A DNA stretch of 64,000 nt from the NCBI RefSeq assembly GCF_013408305.1, contig NZ_JACBZS010000001.1:558001-622000 (forward strand), written 5' to 3'. The position numbers and the translations under genes are program-made. This stretch comes from Naumannella cuiyingiana. Lineage in GTDB: Bacteria; Actinomycetota; Actinomycetes; Propionibacteriales; Propionibacteriaceae. The notes below the pieces were generated by a model. The model was not told the DNA's origin and did no database searches. It saw nothing but the letters and a program-made list of their open reading frames with translations. Below, piece after piece: positions 42,706-50,983 of this stretch (positions are counted from its first letter, which is position 1; the number at the start of each line of letters is the position of its first letter).

Positions 42706-43933
42706 TGCTGCGGCGGCCGGCGTAGTAGCGGCCCAGGAACTCCTCGCGGAAGGCGGCGAAGTCGCCCGCCCGGATGCTCGCCCGGATGTCGTCGACCAGC
42801 GAGACGATGAACCGCTCGTTGTGGATCGTGGCGAGCGTATTCACCACCATTTCCTTGGCCTTGAACAGGTGATGCAGGTACGCCCGGGTGTAGTGCGCGC
42901 AGGTGTAGCAGTCGCACTCCTCGTCCACCGGGGCGAAGTTGCGCCGGTTCGCCGCCGTGTTGACATTGAACCGGCCGTCGCGGGTGTAGAGCGCCGCATT
43001 CCGCGCCACCCGTGACGGCGAGACGCAGTCGAAGGTGTCGGCGCCGTTGGCGATCGCGGCGAAGAAGTCGTCGGGCTCGGAGATGCCGAGCAGGTGCCGC
43101 GGCCGGTCCTCGGGCAGCTCGTCGGCACACCAGCCGACGATGGTGCCCAGGTTCTCCTTCTCCAGCGCGCCGCCGATCCCGTAGCCGTCGAAGCGCCGCC
43201 CGTCGACCTCGCTCGCGGCAAGATCACGACAGGCCCTCCGCCGCAGGTCCTCGTACTGCGCCCCCTGCACCACGCCGAACAGGGCCTGGTACGGGCGCCC
43301 GGGATGCGCCGCGGTCAGCCGGCCGTGCTCGGCGAGACACCGCTCCGCCCACGCCTGGGTCCGCGCCAGCGAACGCTCCTGGTAGCCGCGGGTGTTCATC
43401 AGCGTGGTCAGCTCGTCGAAGGCGAAGATCACGTCCGCACCGATCTGGTGCTGCACCCGCATCGAGACCTCCGGCGTGAACCGGTGCATCGTGCCGTCCA
43501 GGTGCGACTTGAACGTCACGCCGTCGTCGTCGACATGGGCCATCCGCTCCTTGCCGGCGGCGATCACGTCGTCGTCGCCGAGGCCCGCCGCATCCATCGC
43601 CAGCACCTTCTTGAACCCGACGCCGAGGCTCATCACCTGGAAGCCGCCGGAGTCGGTGAACGTCGGGCCCGGCCAGTTCATGAATCGGCCCAGCCCGCCG
43701 GCCGCCTCGACGATGTCGCTGCCCGGCTGCAGATACAGGTGGTAGGCGTTCGCCAGCAGCGCCTGCGCGCCGAGCTCACGCATCGACTCCGGCAGGACGG
43801 CCTTCACGGTCGCCTTGGTGCCGACGGCGATGAACGCGGGCGTCTCGATCCTGCCGTGCGGGGTCGTGATCACACCGGTACGCCCGCGCTCGCCGGCGAG
43901 CCGATCGCCCACCTCGAAGGAGAAACCCGTCAT
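42692..43933 (-). CDS. tgt: tRNA-guanine transglycosylase
   Basis: Tgt exchanges G34 of tRNAs with GUN anticodons for a queuosine precursor. The 413-residue protein has the catalytic Asp94 ([14 protein letters not shown]), [28 protein letters not shown] with the second aspartate (in pieces), and a zinc site CDCYTC...H near residue 345. It follows rsmE with a 4-bp overlap and is therefore at the end of the hrcA-dnaJ-rsmE operon. The insertion [19 protein letters not shown] is standard for bacterial Tgt. Confidence 0.96.
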   Translation of the reverse strand: MTGFSFEVGDRLAGERGRTGVITTPHGRIETPAFIAVGTKATVKAVLPESMRELGAQALLANAYHLYLQPGSDIVEAAGGLGRFMNWPGPTFTDSGGFQVMSLGVGFKKVLAMDAAGLGDDDVIAAGKERMAHVDDDGVTFKSHLDGTMHRFTPEVSMRVQHQIGADVIFAFDELTTLMNTRGYQERSLARTQAWAERCLAEHGRLTAAHPGRPYQALFGVVQGAQYEDLRRRACRDLAASEVDGRRFDGYGIGGALEKENLGTIVGWCADELPEDRPRHLLGISEPDDFFAAIANGADTFDCVSPSRVARNAALYTRDGRFNVNTAANRRNFAPVDEECDCYTCAHYTRAYLHHLFKAKEMVVNTLATIHNERFIVSLVDDIRASIRAGDFAAFREEFLGRYYAGRRSTAPS

Positions 43934-44664
43934 GATCGCGCCCGGTTCCGGCAGGCACCCAGGGCGACCACCCCGGCGGTCGAGGTACGCAACACGCCGT
44001 CGCTGATCAACACGGGCCGCCCGCCGGCGGCAACCAGGCGATCCAGCTCCTCGGGCGCGATCCCGCCCTCGGGGCCGACGATGATCAAGATCTCCCCGGA
44101 GGTCGGCAGCGCCAGCTCGGCGAGTTGATCATCGGCCTCCTCGTGCAGCACCAGCGCCAGATCCGCGGCCGCCACCCGCCGGGCGAGGTCTGCCGTCCCG
44201 ACCGGCGTCGAGACCTCCGGCACCCGGAAGCGCCGCGACTGCTTGGTGGCCTCGCGCACACCGGTGCGCCACTTCGCCAGTGACTTCGCCGCCCGCTCCC
44301 CCTGCCAGCGCACCACCGACCGGGCCGCCTGCCACGGAATGATCTCCGCGACACCGACCTCGGTCAGCATGTCCAGCGCCCGCTCGGCATGATCACCCTT
44401 GGCCAGCGCCTGGGCGACCGCGAACCGCGGGCCGGTCTCGGTCCGGGCGAGCCGCTCGTCGACCCGGATGGCGACCCAGCCCTTGGCCACCTCGGTGACC
44501 GGTCCCCGGACGGCGGCGCCGGCGCCGTCGGCGACGATGATCGACTCGCCGGCGCGGAGTCGGCGTACCACCGAGGCGTGATGACCCTCGGGCCCGTCGA
44601 GCACCAGTGCGTCACCGATCGCCGCATCGCGGGCCGCGTCGGCGAGGAAGACGGGGTCGCTCAC
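43930..44664 (-). CDS. rsmE: 16S rRNA m3U1498 methyltransferase
   Basis: RsmE methylates U1498 of 16S rRNA. The 244-residue protein has the N-terminal PUA-like part ([24 protein letters not shown], in pieces) and the C-terminal SPOUT knot with [15 protein letters not shown] and [10 protein letters not shown]. The GTG at 44664 overlaps the dnaJ stop (GTGA) and fixes the start; longer frames upstream run through dnaJ. Order hrcA-dnaJ-rsmE is common in actinobacteria. Confidence 0.95.
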   Translation of the reverse strand: MSDPVFLADAARDAAIGDALVLDGPEGHHASVVRRLRAGESIIVADGAGAAVRGPVTEVAKGWVAIRVDERLARTETGPRFAVAQALAKGDHAERALDMLTEVGVAEIIPWQAARSVVRWQGERAAKSLAKWRTGVREATKQSRRFRVPEVSTPVGTADLARRVAAADLALVLHEEADDQLAELALPTSGEILIIVGPEGGIAPEELDRLVAAGGRPVLISDGVLRTSTAGVVALGACRNRARS

Positions 44665-45869
44665 TGGCCGGCCAGGCGGTCCTTCCACCGCCCGAACATC
44701 CCGCGCCCGGCTCCTCCGCGCACCTCGACGCGCGTCTCGTCCCGCTCGGCGGCAAGTTGTTCCAGCAGCTCGCGCTGTTCCTTGGTCAGCCTGGTCGGCG
44801 TCTGCACCAGGAAGGTGACGCCCAGCTCGCCGCGCCCGCGCCCGCGGCGGCGCGGGATGCCGCGATTGGGCAGCGCGATCCTGGTCCCCGACTGGGTGCC
44901 CGGCGGCACCTCCACCTCGACCGTCGTCTCGGCATCGGCGAAGTCCTCGCGCCCGGAGGCAACCAGGTCGGCCTCCAGGGTGGGCACGTCGACCCGGGTG
45001 CCCAGGGCTGCCGCGGTCATCGGGATCGGCACGACGAGCTCCAGGTTGTTGCCGTCGCGGCGGAAGTCGGCATGCGGGCGGACCGCGATCTTGACGTAGA
45101 TGTCGCCCGGCTCGCCGCCGCCCGGTCCCACCTCGCCGCGCCCGGGCAGGTGGATCATCACGCCGTCCTCCAGCCCGGCCGGGATCTTCACCTGCAGCGT
45201 CTCGGTCTGCCGGACCCGGCCCTCGCCGTCGCACTCGACGCAGGGGTGCGGGATCGTCACGCCGAAGCCCCGGCAGTTCGGGCAGGGCTGGGAGGTGCGG
45301 ATGCCCGCGATCCCGATCCGCTGCATCTGGGTGATCTCACCGGCGCCCCGGCAGGTGTTGCAGCGCTCGGGCCGGGTGCCCGGCTGGGTGCCCTGGCCCT
45401 CGCAGGTCGCGCAGCGTACCGCCGTGTCGATGGTCGTCTCGACGGTCGTGCCGAACGCGGCCTCCGCCAGGTCGAGCGTCATCGGGACCGCCGAGTCCTG
45501 CCCGCGCCGCACCCGCGAGCGCGGGCCGCGGGGGCCGGTCTGCCCGGTGAACATCGCATCGATCAGGTCGCCGAAGTCGAAGCCGGCCGTTCCGCCGGTG
45601 AAACCGCCGCCGAACCCGCCGAACCCGCCACCGCGGCCGAACCCCGCGCCGGCCATCCGCGGATCGCCGCCGCGGTCGTAGAGGGCCCGCTTGTCCGGAT
45701 TGGACAAGATCTCGTAGGCCTCGGAGATCTGCTTGAACTTCTCCGCCGCCTCCGGGCCCGGCGCGACATCGGGGTGCACCTTCATCGCCATCCGGCGGTA
45801 GGCCTTCTTGATCTCCTCCGCGGACGCGCTGCGTTCCACGCCGAGCACCGCGTAGTAGTCCATGCTCAT
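44661..45869 (-). CDS. dnaJ: Chaperone DnaJ
   Basis: This 402-residue DnaJ has a J domain with HPD at residues 32-34. A Gly/Phe-rich region follows, then four zinc-finger repeats ([32 protein letters not shown]) and two C-terminal beta domains. It stimulates DnaK. The hrcA neighbour and the CIRCE element upstream indicate heat-shock control of this copy (DnaJ2 type). MSMDYY offers a second ATG two codons in. Confidence 0.97.
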   Translation of the reverse strand: MSMDYYAVLGVERSASAEEIKKAYRRMAMKVHPDVAPGPEAAEKFKQISEAYEILSNPDKRALYDRGGDPRMAGAGFGRGGGFGGFGGGFTGGTAGFDFGDLIDAMFTGQTGPRGPRSRVRRGQDSAVPMTLDLAEAAFGTTVETTIDTAVRCATCEGQGTQPGTRPERCNTCRGAGEITQMQRIGIAGIRTSQPCPNCRGFGVTIPHPCVECDGEGRVRQTETLQVKIPAGLEDGVMIHLPGRGEVGPGGGEPGDIYVKIAVRPHADFRRDGNNLELVVPIPMTAAALGTRVDVPTLEADLVASGREDFADAETTVEVEVPPGTQSGTRIALPNRGIPRRRGRGRGELGVTFLVQTPTRLTKEQRELLEQLAAERDETRVEVRGGAGRGMFGRWKDRLAGQ

Positions 45870-45893
45870 CTGGTTCCTTCGTCGTTCTCCGGC

Positions 45894-46901
45894 TCAGCGC
45901 TCGGACAGGAAGCGCCCGACATAGCGCGCCACCGCCCGGACCGAGGCCATGGTCGAGGGATAGTCCATCCGGGTCGGGCCGACGATGCCGAGGCTCGCCC
46001 GGACGCCGGCGTGTTGCCCGTAGTCGCTGGCGATGACCGAGGTCGCGCTCAGCTCCCGGTAGGGGTTCTCCGCGCCGATGCGGACGGTCACCGGGTCATC
46101 ACCCACCTCGCTCAACAAGGTGAGCAGCACGACCTGTTCCTCAAGTGCCTCCAGCACCGGGCGTACCGCGTCGAAACCGGGGCCGAAGCTGGTCAGATTG
46201 GGTACGCCGCCGACGGCAACGCGGGTGGCGACCTCGGTGTCGAGCATCGTACCCAGCGCCGCGGCGAGCTTGCCCGCGGTCGCAGCGAGCCGCTCGGGCA
46301 CGGACCCGGGCAGGCCGTCGAGGGACTCCGCGGCAGCCGCCAGCCGCTCACCCACCAGCCGGGCGTTGATCCGCTCCGCCAGCTCGGCCACGTCGGCATG
46401 GGCGATCTCTCCGGTCTCCACCGTGCGCTGCTCGACCCGCCCCGTCGAGTTGATCAGCACGACCAGCACCCGATCGTCGCTGACGGGCACCAGCTCGATG
46501 TGGCGGACGGTTGCCGAGGAGACGATCGGGTACTGCACGATCGCCACCTGGTGGGTCACCTGGGCGAGCAGCCGGACGGTTCGGGTGACGATGTCGTCGA
46601 CATCCAGCGCGCCCGACATGAAGGCCTGGATGGCTCGCGACTCCGCCGGCGACAGCGGCTTCAGCGCGGCGATCCGGTCGACGAACAGCCGGTAGCCCTT
46701 GTCGGTCGGGATCCGGCCCGCGCTGGTGTGCGGCTGGGTGATGTAGCCCTCGTCCTCCAGCACGGCCATGTCGTTGCGGACGGTCGCGGACGACACGCCG
46801 AGGTTGTGCCGATCGACCAGCGCCTTCGACCCGACCGGCTCGTGGCTGGACACGTAGTCGGTGACGATGGCGCGCAGCACGTCGAGCTTGCGATCGTCCA
46901 C
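45894..46901 (-). CDS. hrcA: Heat-inducible transcription repressor HrcA
   Basis: HrcA represses heat-shock genes by binding CIRCE. The 335-residue protein has an N-terminal winged helix (VDDRKLDVLRAIVTDYVSSHEPVGSKAL, in pieces; VSSATVRNDMAVLEDEGYI) and the HrcA ligand-like domain with a C-terminal GPTRMDYPSTMASV. I used the GTG at 46901, preceded by GGAGGGGG. A longer in-frame start at 46964 would translate the tandem operator repeats. A CIRCE lies 57 bases upstream. Confidence 0.96.
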   Translation of the reverse strand: MDDRKLDVLRAIVTDYVSSHEPVGSKALVDRHNLGVSSATVRNDMAVLEDEGYITQPHTSAGRIPTDKGYRLFVDRIAALKPLSPAESRAIQAFMSGALDVDDIVTRTVRLLAQVTHQVAIVQYPIVSSATVRHIELVPVSDDRVLVVLINSTGRVEQRTVETGEIAHADVAELAERINARLVGERLAAAAESLDGLPGSVPERLAATAGKLAAALGTMLDTEVATRVAVGGVPNLTSFGPGFDAVRPVLEALEEQVVLLTLLSEVGDDPVTVRIGAENPYRELSATSVIASDYGQHAGVRASLGIVGPTRMDYPSTMASVRAVARYVGRFLSER

Positions 46902-46928
46902 AGCCCCCTCCTGGTTCTCGCGAATGGC

Positions 46929-46966
46929 TGACACTCGGTTTGCTGGCACTCGGTTTGCTGGCACTC
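46929..46966. repeat. Tandem 15-bp repeat of the CIRCE left arm
   Basis: TGACACTCGGTTTGC (46929-46943) and TGGCACTCGGTTTGC (46944-46958) are followed by TGGCACTC, the left arm of the CIRCE. The half-site is thus present three times in phase. Confidence 0.88.
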
Positions 46967-46984
46967 TCTGCAGCGGAGTGCCAG
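46958..46984. promoter_or_regulatory. CIRCE operator of hrcA-dnaJ
   Basis: CTGGCACTC and GAGTGCCAG are separated by nine bases, matching the CIRCE consensus (GCACTC-N9-GAGTGC core) exactly. A TAGACT hexamer directly precedes it on the minus strand (46988-46983), so HrcA would occupy the start of transcription. Confidence 0.93.
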
Positions 46985-47003
46985 TCTAGCGCTCGCGCGC
47001 GGT

Positions 47004-47009
47004 TAGGCT
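47004..47009 (+). promoter_or_regulatory. -10 hexamer TAGGCT of the MBL hydrolase gene
   Basis: TAGGCT ends six bases before the GTG at 47016. Confidence 0.5.
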
Positions 47010-47015
47010 GGCGAG

Positions 47016-47873
47016 GTGACTTTCCTCGAGTGGCGCGAGGCCGCGCCGGGCGTGCTGGTGGCCGTCGCCGAGCCGGATTCGGTCAACATCGCCCTGGTGC
47101 TCGGCGGTACGCCGCAGGCGCCGGGACTGCTGGTGGACACCGGTTCGAGCCCGGAGCAGGGGGCGCGGCTGCGCGCCGACGTGGTCGAGCTGACCGGCAC
47201 CGATCCCGCCGGCGTGGTGATCACGCACGGCCACCGCGATCACTGGTTCGGGCTGGCGGGGCTGGCCGGCGTACCGTCCTTCGGCCATGCCAGCCTCGCC
47301 AACCGCCTCGAGGATCCGGCGACGGCCGCCGATCTCGCCGGGCTCGGCCTGTCCCCGGCCGACCTGGTAGCGCCGACCACCCTGCTGCACCTGGCCCGCG
47401 GGATCGACCTGTCCGGTCGCCGGGTCGAGATCGTCCACCTGGGCCCGGGCCACACCGAGGGCGATCTGGTCGTGGTCGTTCCGGACTCGAAGGTCGTCAT
47501 CGCCGGCGACCTGGTGGAGTCGGCGGGCGTGCCGCAGGCCGGCCCCGACAGCGCGCTCGGCCAGTGGCCGGCGACGCTGGACGGTCTGGTCGGGGTGCTC
47601 GGCGAGGACGCGGTGGTGATTCCCGGGCACGGTGGCCCGATGTCGCGTACCGACGTGATCACCCAGCGCGCCGAACTGGCGGCCGTCACGGGCGAGGCAC
47701 GCGCGCTGATCGAGCGCGGCATCGCCGAGGCCGATGCCGGCGCGGCGGGCAACTGGCCCTGGCCGACCGAGACGGTCGCGCCGCACATCGCGCGGGCCTA
47801 CGCCGAACTCGCCTCGGCCGGCGTCCGGGCGCGACCGCAACTGCCGATCGTGCTGGAGCGCGGCGGGAGTTGA
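47016..47873 (+). CDS. MBL-fold metallo-hydrolase
   Basis: This 285-residue protein has the metallo-beta-lactamase zinc motif HGHRDH at residues 71-76. GHASLANR, GPGHTEGDLVVVVPD and the last metal ligands VVIPGHGGPMS follow. Members include glyoxalase II-like hydrolases, lactonases and thioesterases. The layout most resembles the quinoprotein relay/SoxH-type hydrolases, but the substrate is unknown. It is divergent from hrcA and ends one base before the convergent phosphatase gene. Confidence 0.88.
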   Translation: MTFLEWREAAPGVLVAVAEPDSVNIALVLGGTPQAPGLLVDTGSSPEQGARLRADVVELTGTDPAGVVITHGHRDHWFGLAGLAGVPSFGHASLANRLEDPATAADLAGLGLSPADLVAPTTLLHLARGIDLSGRRVEIVHLGPGHTEGDLVVVVPDSKVVIAGDLVESAGVPQAGPDSALGQWPATLDGLVGVLGEDAVVIPGHGGPMSRTDVITQRAELAAVTGEARALIERGIAEADAGAAGNWPWPTETVAPHIARAYAELASAGVRARPQLPIVLERGGS

Positions 47874-47874
47874 G

Positions 47875-48660
47875 TCAGCCCCGCCCGATCTGCTCGGCGA
47901 CCGCGGGCGAGGACGCCACCAACAGGATCTGCCCGGACTCGACCGGCCGGCCGGGGACATAATCGGTGCCGTCGGCGAACCGCACGACGCCGCCCAGCTC
48001 GCGCACCATCAGCGCGCCCGCCGCGTGGTCCCACGGCTTCGGATTGCGGTACGCCAGGGCATCGATCGTGCCGGCCAGCAGATCGGGATAGTCCACCCCG
48101 CAGCACCAGCGCGTCCGCACCGCTTCGATTCCCGGCGGGTCGAAGTGCCTGGTCGACATCGAGGTGGCGACATTCGGCGGGTCGTTGACCGGCGGGGCGA
48201 CGACCCGGGCGCCGTTGCGCAGCACCCCGCGACCCCGCTCGGCGACGACAGCGAGCTGGTGCTGGGGCTGCCAGATCCACCCGCGCACCGCTTCGCCGTC
48301 GCGCAGTTCGGCGAGCAGCATGGCGTGATCGTCGGAGCCGCGGACGAAGTTGCGGGTGCCGTCCAGCGGATCAATCACGTAGGCGTGTTCGGCCGCGGCC
48401 AGCCGGTCCAGCAGGCCGGGATCGGCCGCGACGGCCTCCTCGCCGACCACGAAGGCTCCCGGATCGGCCGCCTGCAAGGTCTCGGTCAGTGCCGCCTCCG
48501 ACTCCCGATCGGCGACCGTCACGTAGTCACCGGGCTTCTTCTCGGCGATCTGTCCGCCGCTCAGGGCGCGGAAACGCGGATTGATGATCTCGGCGGCGAC
48601 CCGTTCGAGCAGCCCGAGCACGGACTCGGTGGAGGTGTCGTCCAGGGTGAATCTCGGCAC
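47875..48660 (-). CDS. Inositol monophosphatase family protein
   Basis: This 261-residue Mg2+-dependent phosphatase shows the metal-binding motifs GEEA (residues 73-76), DPLDGT (97-102) and WDHAAG (near 215). The family covers inositol-1-phosphatase, histidinol-phosphatase (HisN) and fructose-1,6-bisphosphatase. Without hisN context I cannot choose, although the shape ALSGGQIAEKKPGDYVTVADRESE (in part) is typical for the HisN/SuhB group. The GTG at 48660 gives the canonical start; a start at 48678 would add MCECLS. Confidence 0.88.
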   Translation of the reverse strand: MPRFTLDDTSTESVLGLLERVAAEIINPRFRALSGGQIAEKKPGDYVTVADRESEAALTETLQAADPGAFVVGEEAVAADPGLLDRLAAAEHAYVIDPLDGTRNFVRGSDDHAMLLAELRDGEAVRGWIWQPQHQLAVVAERGRGVLRNGARVVAPPVNDPPNVATSMSTRHFDPPGIEAVRTRWCCGVDYPDLLAGTIDALAYRNPKPWDHAAGALMVRELGGVVRFADGTDYVPGRPVESGQILLVASSPAVAEQIGRG

Positions 48661-48686
48661 GGACAAACACTCGCACACGGGTGACC

Positions 48687-48734
48687 TTGCCTACCCGGCG
48701 GCTCGTTCTGTATCGTTCTAGTTAATCGATACAG
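48687..48734 (+). promoter_or_regulatory. lacI-type gene promoter with operator
   Basis: CTGTATCG (48708-48715) and CGATACAG (48727-48734) form an inverted repeat with an 11-base spacer. It overlaps a candidate -10, TATCGT (48711-48716), which is 18 bases from TTGCCT (48687-48692). Self-repression by the LacI protein is likely. Confidence 0.6.
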
Positions 48735-48765
48735 ACGGTGCTGGGACGAACCGAGGAGGGCCTGG

Positions 48766-49797
48766 ATGACCAACCGGGTGACGCTGCGAACGATCGCCGA
48801 GGCGGTCGGGGTGTCGGCCGCGACCGTGTCGAATGCCTACAACAAGCCCGACCAGTTGTCGGCCGAGCTGCGCGACCGGATCCTCGCCAAGGCCGAGGAC
48901 CTCGGCTATGCCGGCCCGGACGCCTCGGCCCGCAGCCTGCGCCGCGGCAGGTCCGGCTCCGTGGGCCTGGTCACCCACCAGCAGTTGTCCTATGCCTTCT
49001 CCGATCCCTACGCCATCGCGCTGATCCGCTCGCTCACCCGCGTCCTGGAGCAGCACGGCACCAGCCTGCTGCTGTTGCCGGTCAACGACGACGACCCCGA
49101 CGGGATTGAGGCGGCGCGCCGCGCGCAGGTCGACGGCATGGCCGCGCTCTGCCTGACCACCCGCGGCGACCTGATCGAGCTGGCGCGTCGCCGCGGCGTC
49201 CGGCTGATCGGCACCGACGTCTCCCCCCAGGGCTGCTGGGTGGCCGTGGACGACCGGGCGGTCGGGCGGCAGCTCGGCGAACACCTGGCGGCGCTCGGCC
49301 ATCGGGAGATCGTCGTGCTCTGCGACGAGTTGGAGAGCGGGCGCGAACAGCCCCGGGGGCTCGGCCAGGACTGGCGCGGCACCTACCTCGCGCCGCGGAT
49401 CACCGGGCTGGAGTCCGCGCTGCCCGACGCCCGGATCCGGGTGTTCACCGGCGGCCACAACACCCGCGAGGCCGGCCGCCTGGCCGCCGCGCACGTCCTC
49501 GACTCGCGGAACCGACCGACCGCCATCGTCGGGCTGAGCGATGTGCTCGCCCTGGGCGCGCTGGATGCCCTGGCCGTGCGCGGACTCGACGCGCCCGGCG
49601 ACATCTCGGTGGCCGGCTTCGACGACGTGCCGGAGGCCGCGGCCGCCGGACTGACCACCGTGCGCCAGCCGATCGAGGAGAAAGGCCGCCTCGTCGGCGA
49701 GCTGCTGATCGGCGAGGCCGAGCCCACCGAACAGATCACCCTGCCCACCGAGCTGGTGGTACGCCGCACCACCGGCCCCGTCCCGACCACCGATTGA
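48766..49797 (+). CDS. LacI family transcriptional regulator
   Basis: This 343-residue regulator has the LacI helix-turn-helix at residues 6-26 (LRTIAEAVGVSAATVSNAYN), hinge DASARSLRRGR and a periplasmic-binding-type effector domain (residues 65-335; VAGFDDVPEAAAAGLTTVRQP). It binds an unknown small ligand, typically a sugar or nucleoside. GAGGAGGG precedes the ATG. No transporter or catabolic gene adjoins it except a small gene 14 bp downstream; the two sugar importers of the window are 10 kb or more away. Confidence 0.92.
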   Translation: MTNRVTLRTIAEAVGVSAATVSNAYNKPDQLSAELRDRILAKAEDLGYAGPDASARSLRRGRSGSVGLVTHQQLSYAFSDPYAIALIRSLTRVLEQHGTSLLLLPVNDDDPDGIEAARRAQVDGMAALCLTTRGDLIELARRRGVRLIGTDVSPQGCWVAVDDRAVGRQLGEHLAALGHREIVVLCDELESGREQPRGLGQDWRGTYLAPRITGLESALPDARIRVFTGGHNTREAGRLAAAHVLDSRNRPTAIVGLSDVLALGALDALAVRGLDAPGDISVAGFDDVPEAAAAGLTTVRQPIEEKGRLVGELLIGEAEPTEQITLPTELVVRRTTGPVPTTD

Positions 49798-49811
49798 TCA
49801 AGGAGATTGCC

Positions 49812-50027
49812 GTGTACTACCCGATGCCGATCGAGACCATCCGGGCCGAGAACCGCTCCGCACTGCCGGACGCCCCGATGATCGACGACTCCCCCGCGCC
49901 GCCGCGCTTCGCCGCCGTGCGTGGAGTCCTCGTGGCCGGCCTGCGCGGCATCGCGCGGGCACAACTGCGCTGGGCCGAGCGGATCGAGCCCTGCCGCCGC
50001 CCCGCCCCGCGCTACCGGACGAGCTGA
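49812..50027 (+). CDS. Small hypothetical protein downstream of lacI
   Basis: I do not recognise this 71-residue protein. It begins MYYPMPIETIRAENRSALPD, has a Pro-rich middle (DDSPAPPRF) and a basic, amphipathic C-terminus (VLVAGLRGIARAQLRWAERIEP). AAGGAG lies six bases before the GTG start, a strong ribosome binding site, 14 bp after the lacI stop, so co-transcription is likely. The site and coding-like codon use are the evidence that it is real. Confidence 0.6.
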   Translation: MYYPMPIETIRAENRSALPDAPMIDDSPAPPRFAAVRGVLVAGLRGIARAQLRWAERIEPCRRPAPRYRTS

Positions 50028-50046
50028 CCCGCGGCCGCCGGCGAAC

Positions 50047-50895
50047 TCAGGCGGGATGATCGGCGGTGACGAAGTCGATCAACTTCTCGACCTCGGTCAG
50101 CAGCCGCGGATCAAGATCATCCCAGGAGCGGACCCGCTTCAGCAGCGCCGTCCACACCTTCCCGATGTCGGCCGGACTCTCGTGCGGCCAGCCCATCGCC
50201 CGGCAGACGCCGGTCTTCCAGTCCTCGCCCTTCGGGACCCGGGGCCACGCCGGACGGCCGACCCGCTCGGGCGAGATGGCCTCCCAGATGTCGATGAACC
50301 GGTGCCCGGTGACGAAGACGAACTCCCCGTGCGGCCCGGACGCGACCCGCGCGGCGATCCGAGCCTCCTTCGATCCGGGGACGAGATGATCAACGAGCAC
50401 GCCGAGCCGGCGACCCGGCCGCGGCGCGAACTCCTCGACGACCGCCTCAAGATCATCCACGCCGTTCAGATACTCCACCACGACCCCGACGTGTCGAAGA
50501 TCGTCTCCCCAGATCTTCTCGACCAGCTCGGCATCGTGCCTGCCCTCGACGAAGATCCGGCTGGGCAGCGCCGTCCTCGCCGAGGTCTCGGAAGCTCGCG
50601 ACCCGCTGCGGGTACGCGTTTGCGCGGCAGGCCCCCGGCGCGGACGGACCAGCGTCACCGGCGCCCCGTCGATCCAGAAGCCGGGGCCGATCGGGAAGCT
50701 GCGCCGCTTGCCCGACCGGTCCTCCAACACGACGAGACCGTTCTCCCAGCGGACGACGGCCCCGCAGAAGCCCGAGCTGGGCTCCTCCACGACCAGGTCG
50801 AGCGCGAGCGGGACCTCGGAGCTCGCGGGCCTGCCCGCGCGCTGCCAGCCGGGGCTGAGGACGTCGGTGCCGTACCGGTCGCCGGATGATGCCAC
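50047..50895 (-). CDS. DUF3097 family protein
   Basis: This 282-residue cytoplasmic protein matches the actinobacterial DUF3097 layout: RYGTDVLSPGWQRAGRPASSEVPLALDLVVEE (in pieces), an SH3-like segment, FVEGRHDAELVEKIWGDDLRHVGVVVEYLNGVDDL, LGVLVDHLVPGSKE and FVFVTGHRFIDIWEA. The EGRHDAELVEKIWGDDLR...DHLVPGSKE pattern (E...DxD-like) resembles a TOPRIM fold, but function is unknown. The GTG start has TAGCCT six bases upstream (50902-50907). It usually lies near hrcA/hemW in actinobacteria, as here. Confidence 0.88.
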   Translation of the reverse strand: MASSGDRYGTDVLSPGWQRAGRPASSEVPLALDLVVEEPSSGFCGAVVRWENGLVVLEDRSGKRRSFPIGPGFWIDGAPVTLVRPRRGPAAQTRTRSGSRASETSARTALPSRIFVEGRHDAELVEKIWGDDLRHVGVVVEYLNGVDDLEAVVEEFAPRPGRRLGVLVDHLVPGSKEARIAARVASGPHGEFVFVTGHRFIDIWEAISPERVGRPAWPRVPKGEDWKTGVCRAMGWPHESPADIGKVWTALLKRVRSWDDLDPRLLTEVEKLIDFVTADHPA

Positions 50896-50901
50896 CGAGG
50901 C

Positions 50902-50907
50902 AGGCTA
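50902..50907 (-). promoter_or_regulatory. -10 hexamer TAGCCT of the DUF3097 gene
   Basis: TAGCCT on the minus strand ends six bases before the GTG at 50895. Confidence 0.5.
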
Positions 50908-50923
50908 GACCGGTACGCCCCTT

Positions 50924-50950
50924 GCGCCGCGCCGCCACGCGGCGCGGCGC
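50924..50950 (-). terminator. Terminator hairpin after the LGFP amidase
   Basis: GCGCCGCGCCGC (50924-50935) and GCGGCGCGGCGC (50939-50950) are perfectly complementary with a 3-base loop, 34 bases after the amidase stop and just before the DUF3097 promoter. Confidence 0.75.
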
Positions 50951-50983
50951 CCGGGTCGGGCCCAGCCGGTCAGTCCTGGCCGG

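Noticed and set aside
46902-46964. HrcA starting at the upstream ATG
   Set aside because: It would translate the tandem operator repeats as MPANRVPANRV. The GTG at 46901 has GGAGGGGG and matches the usual HrcA beginning.
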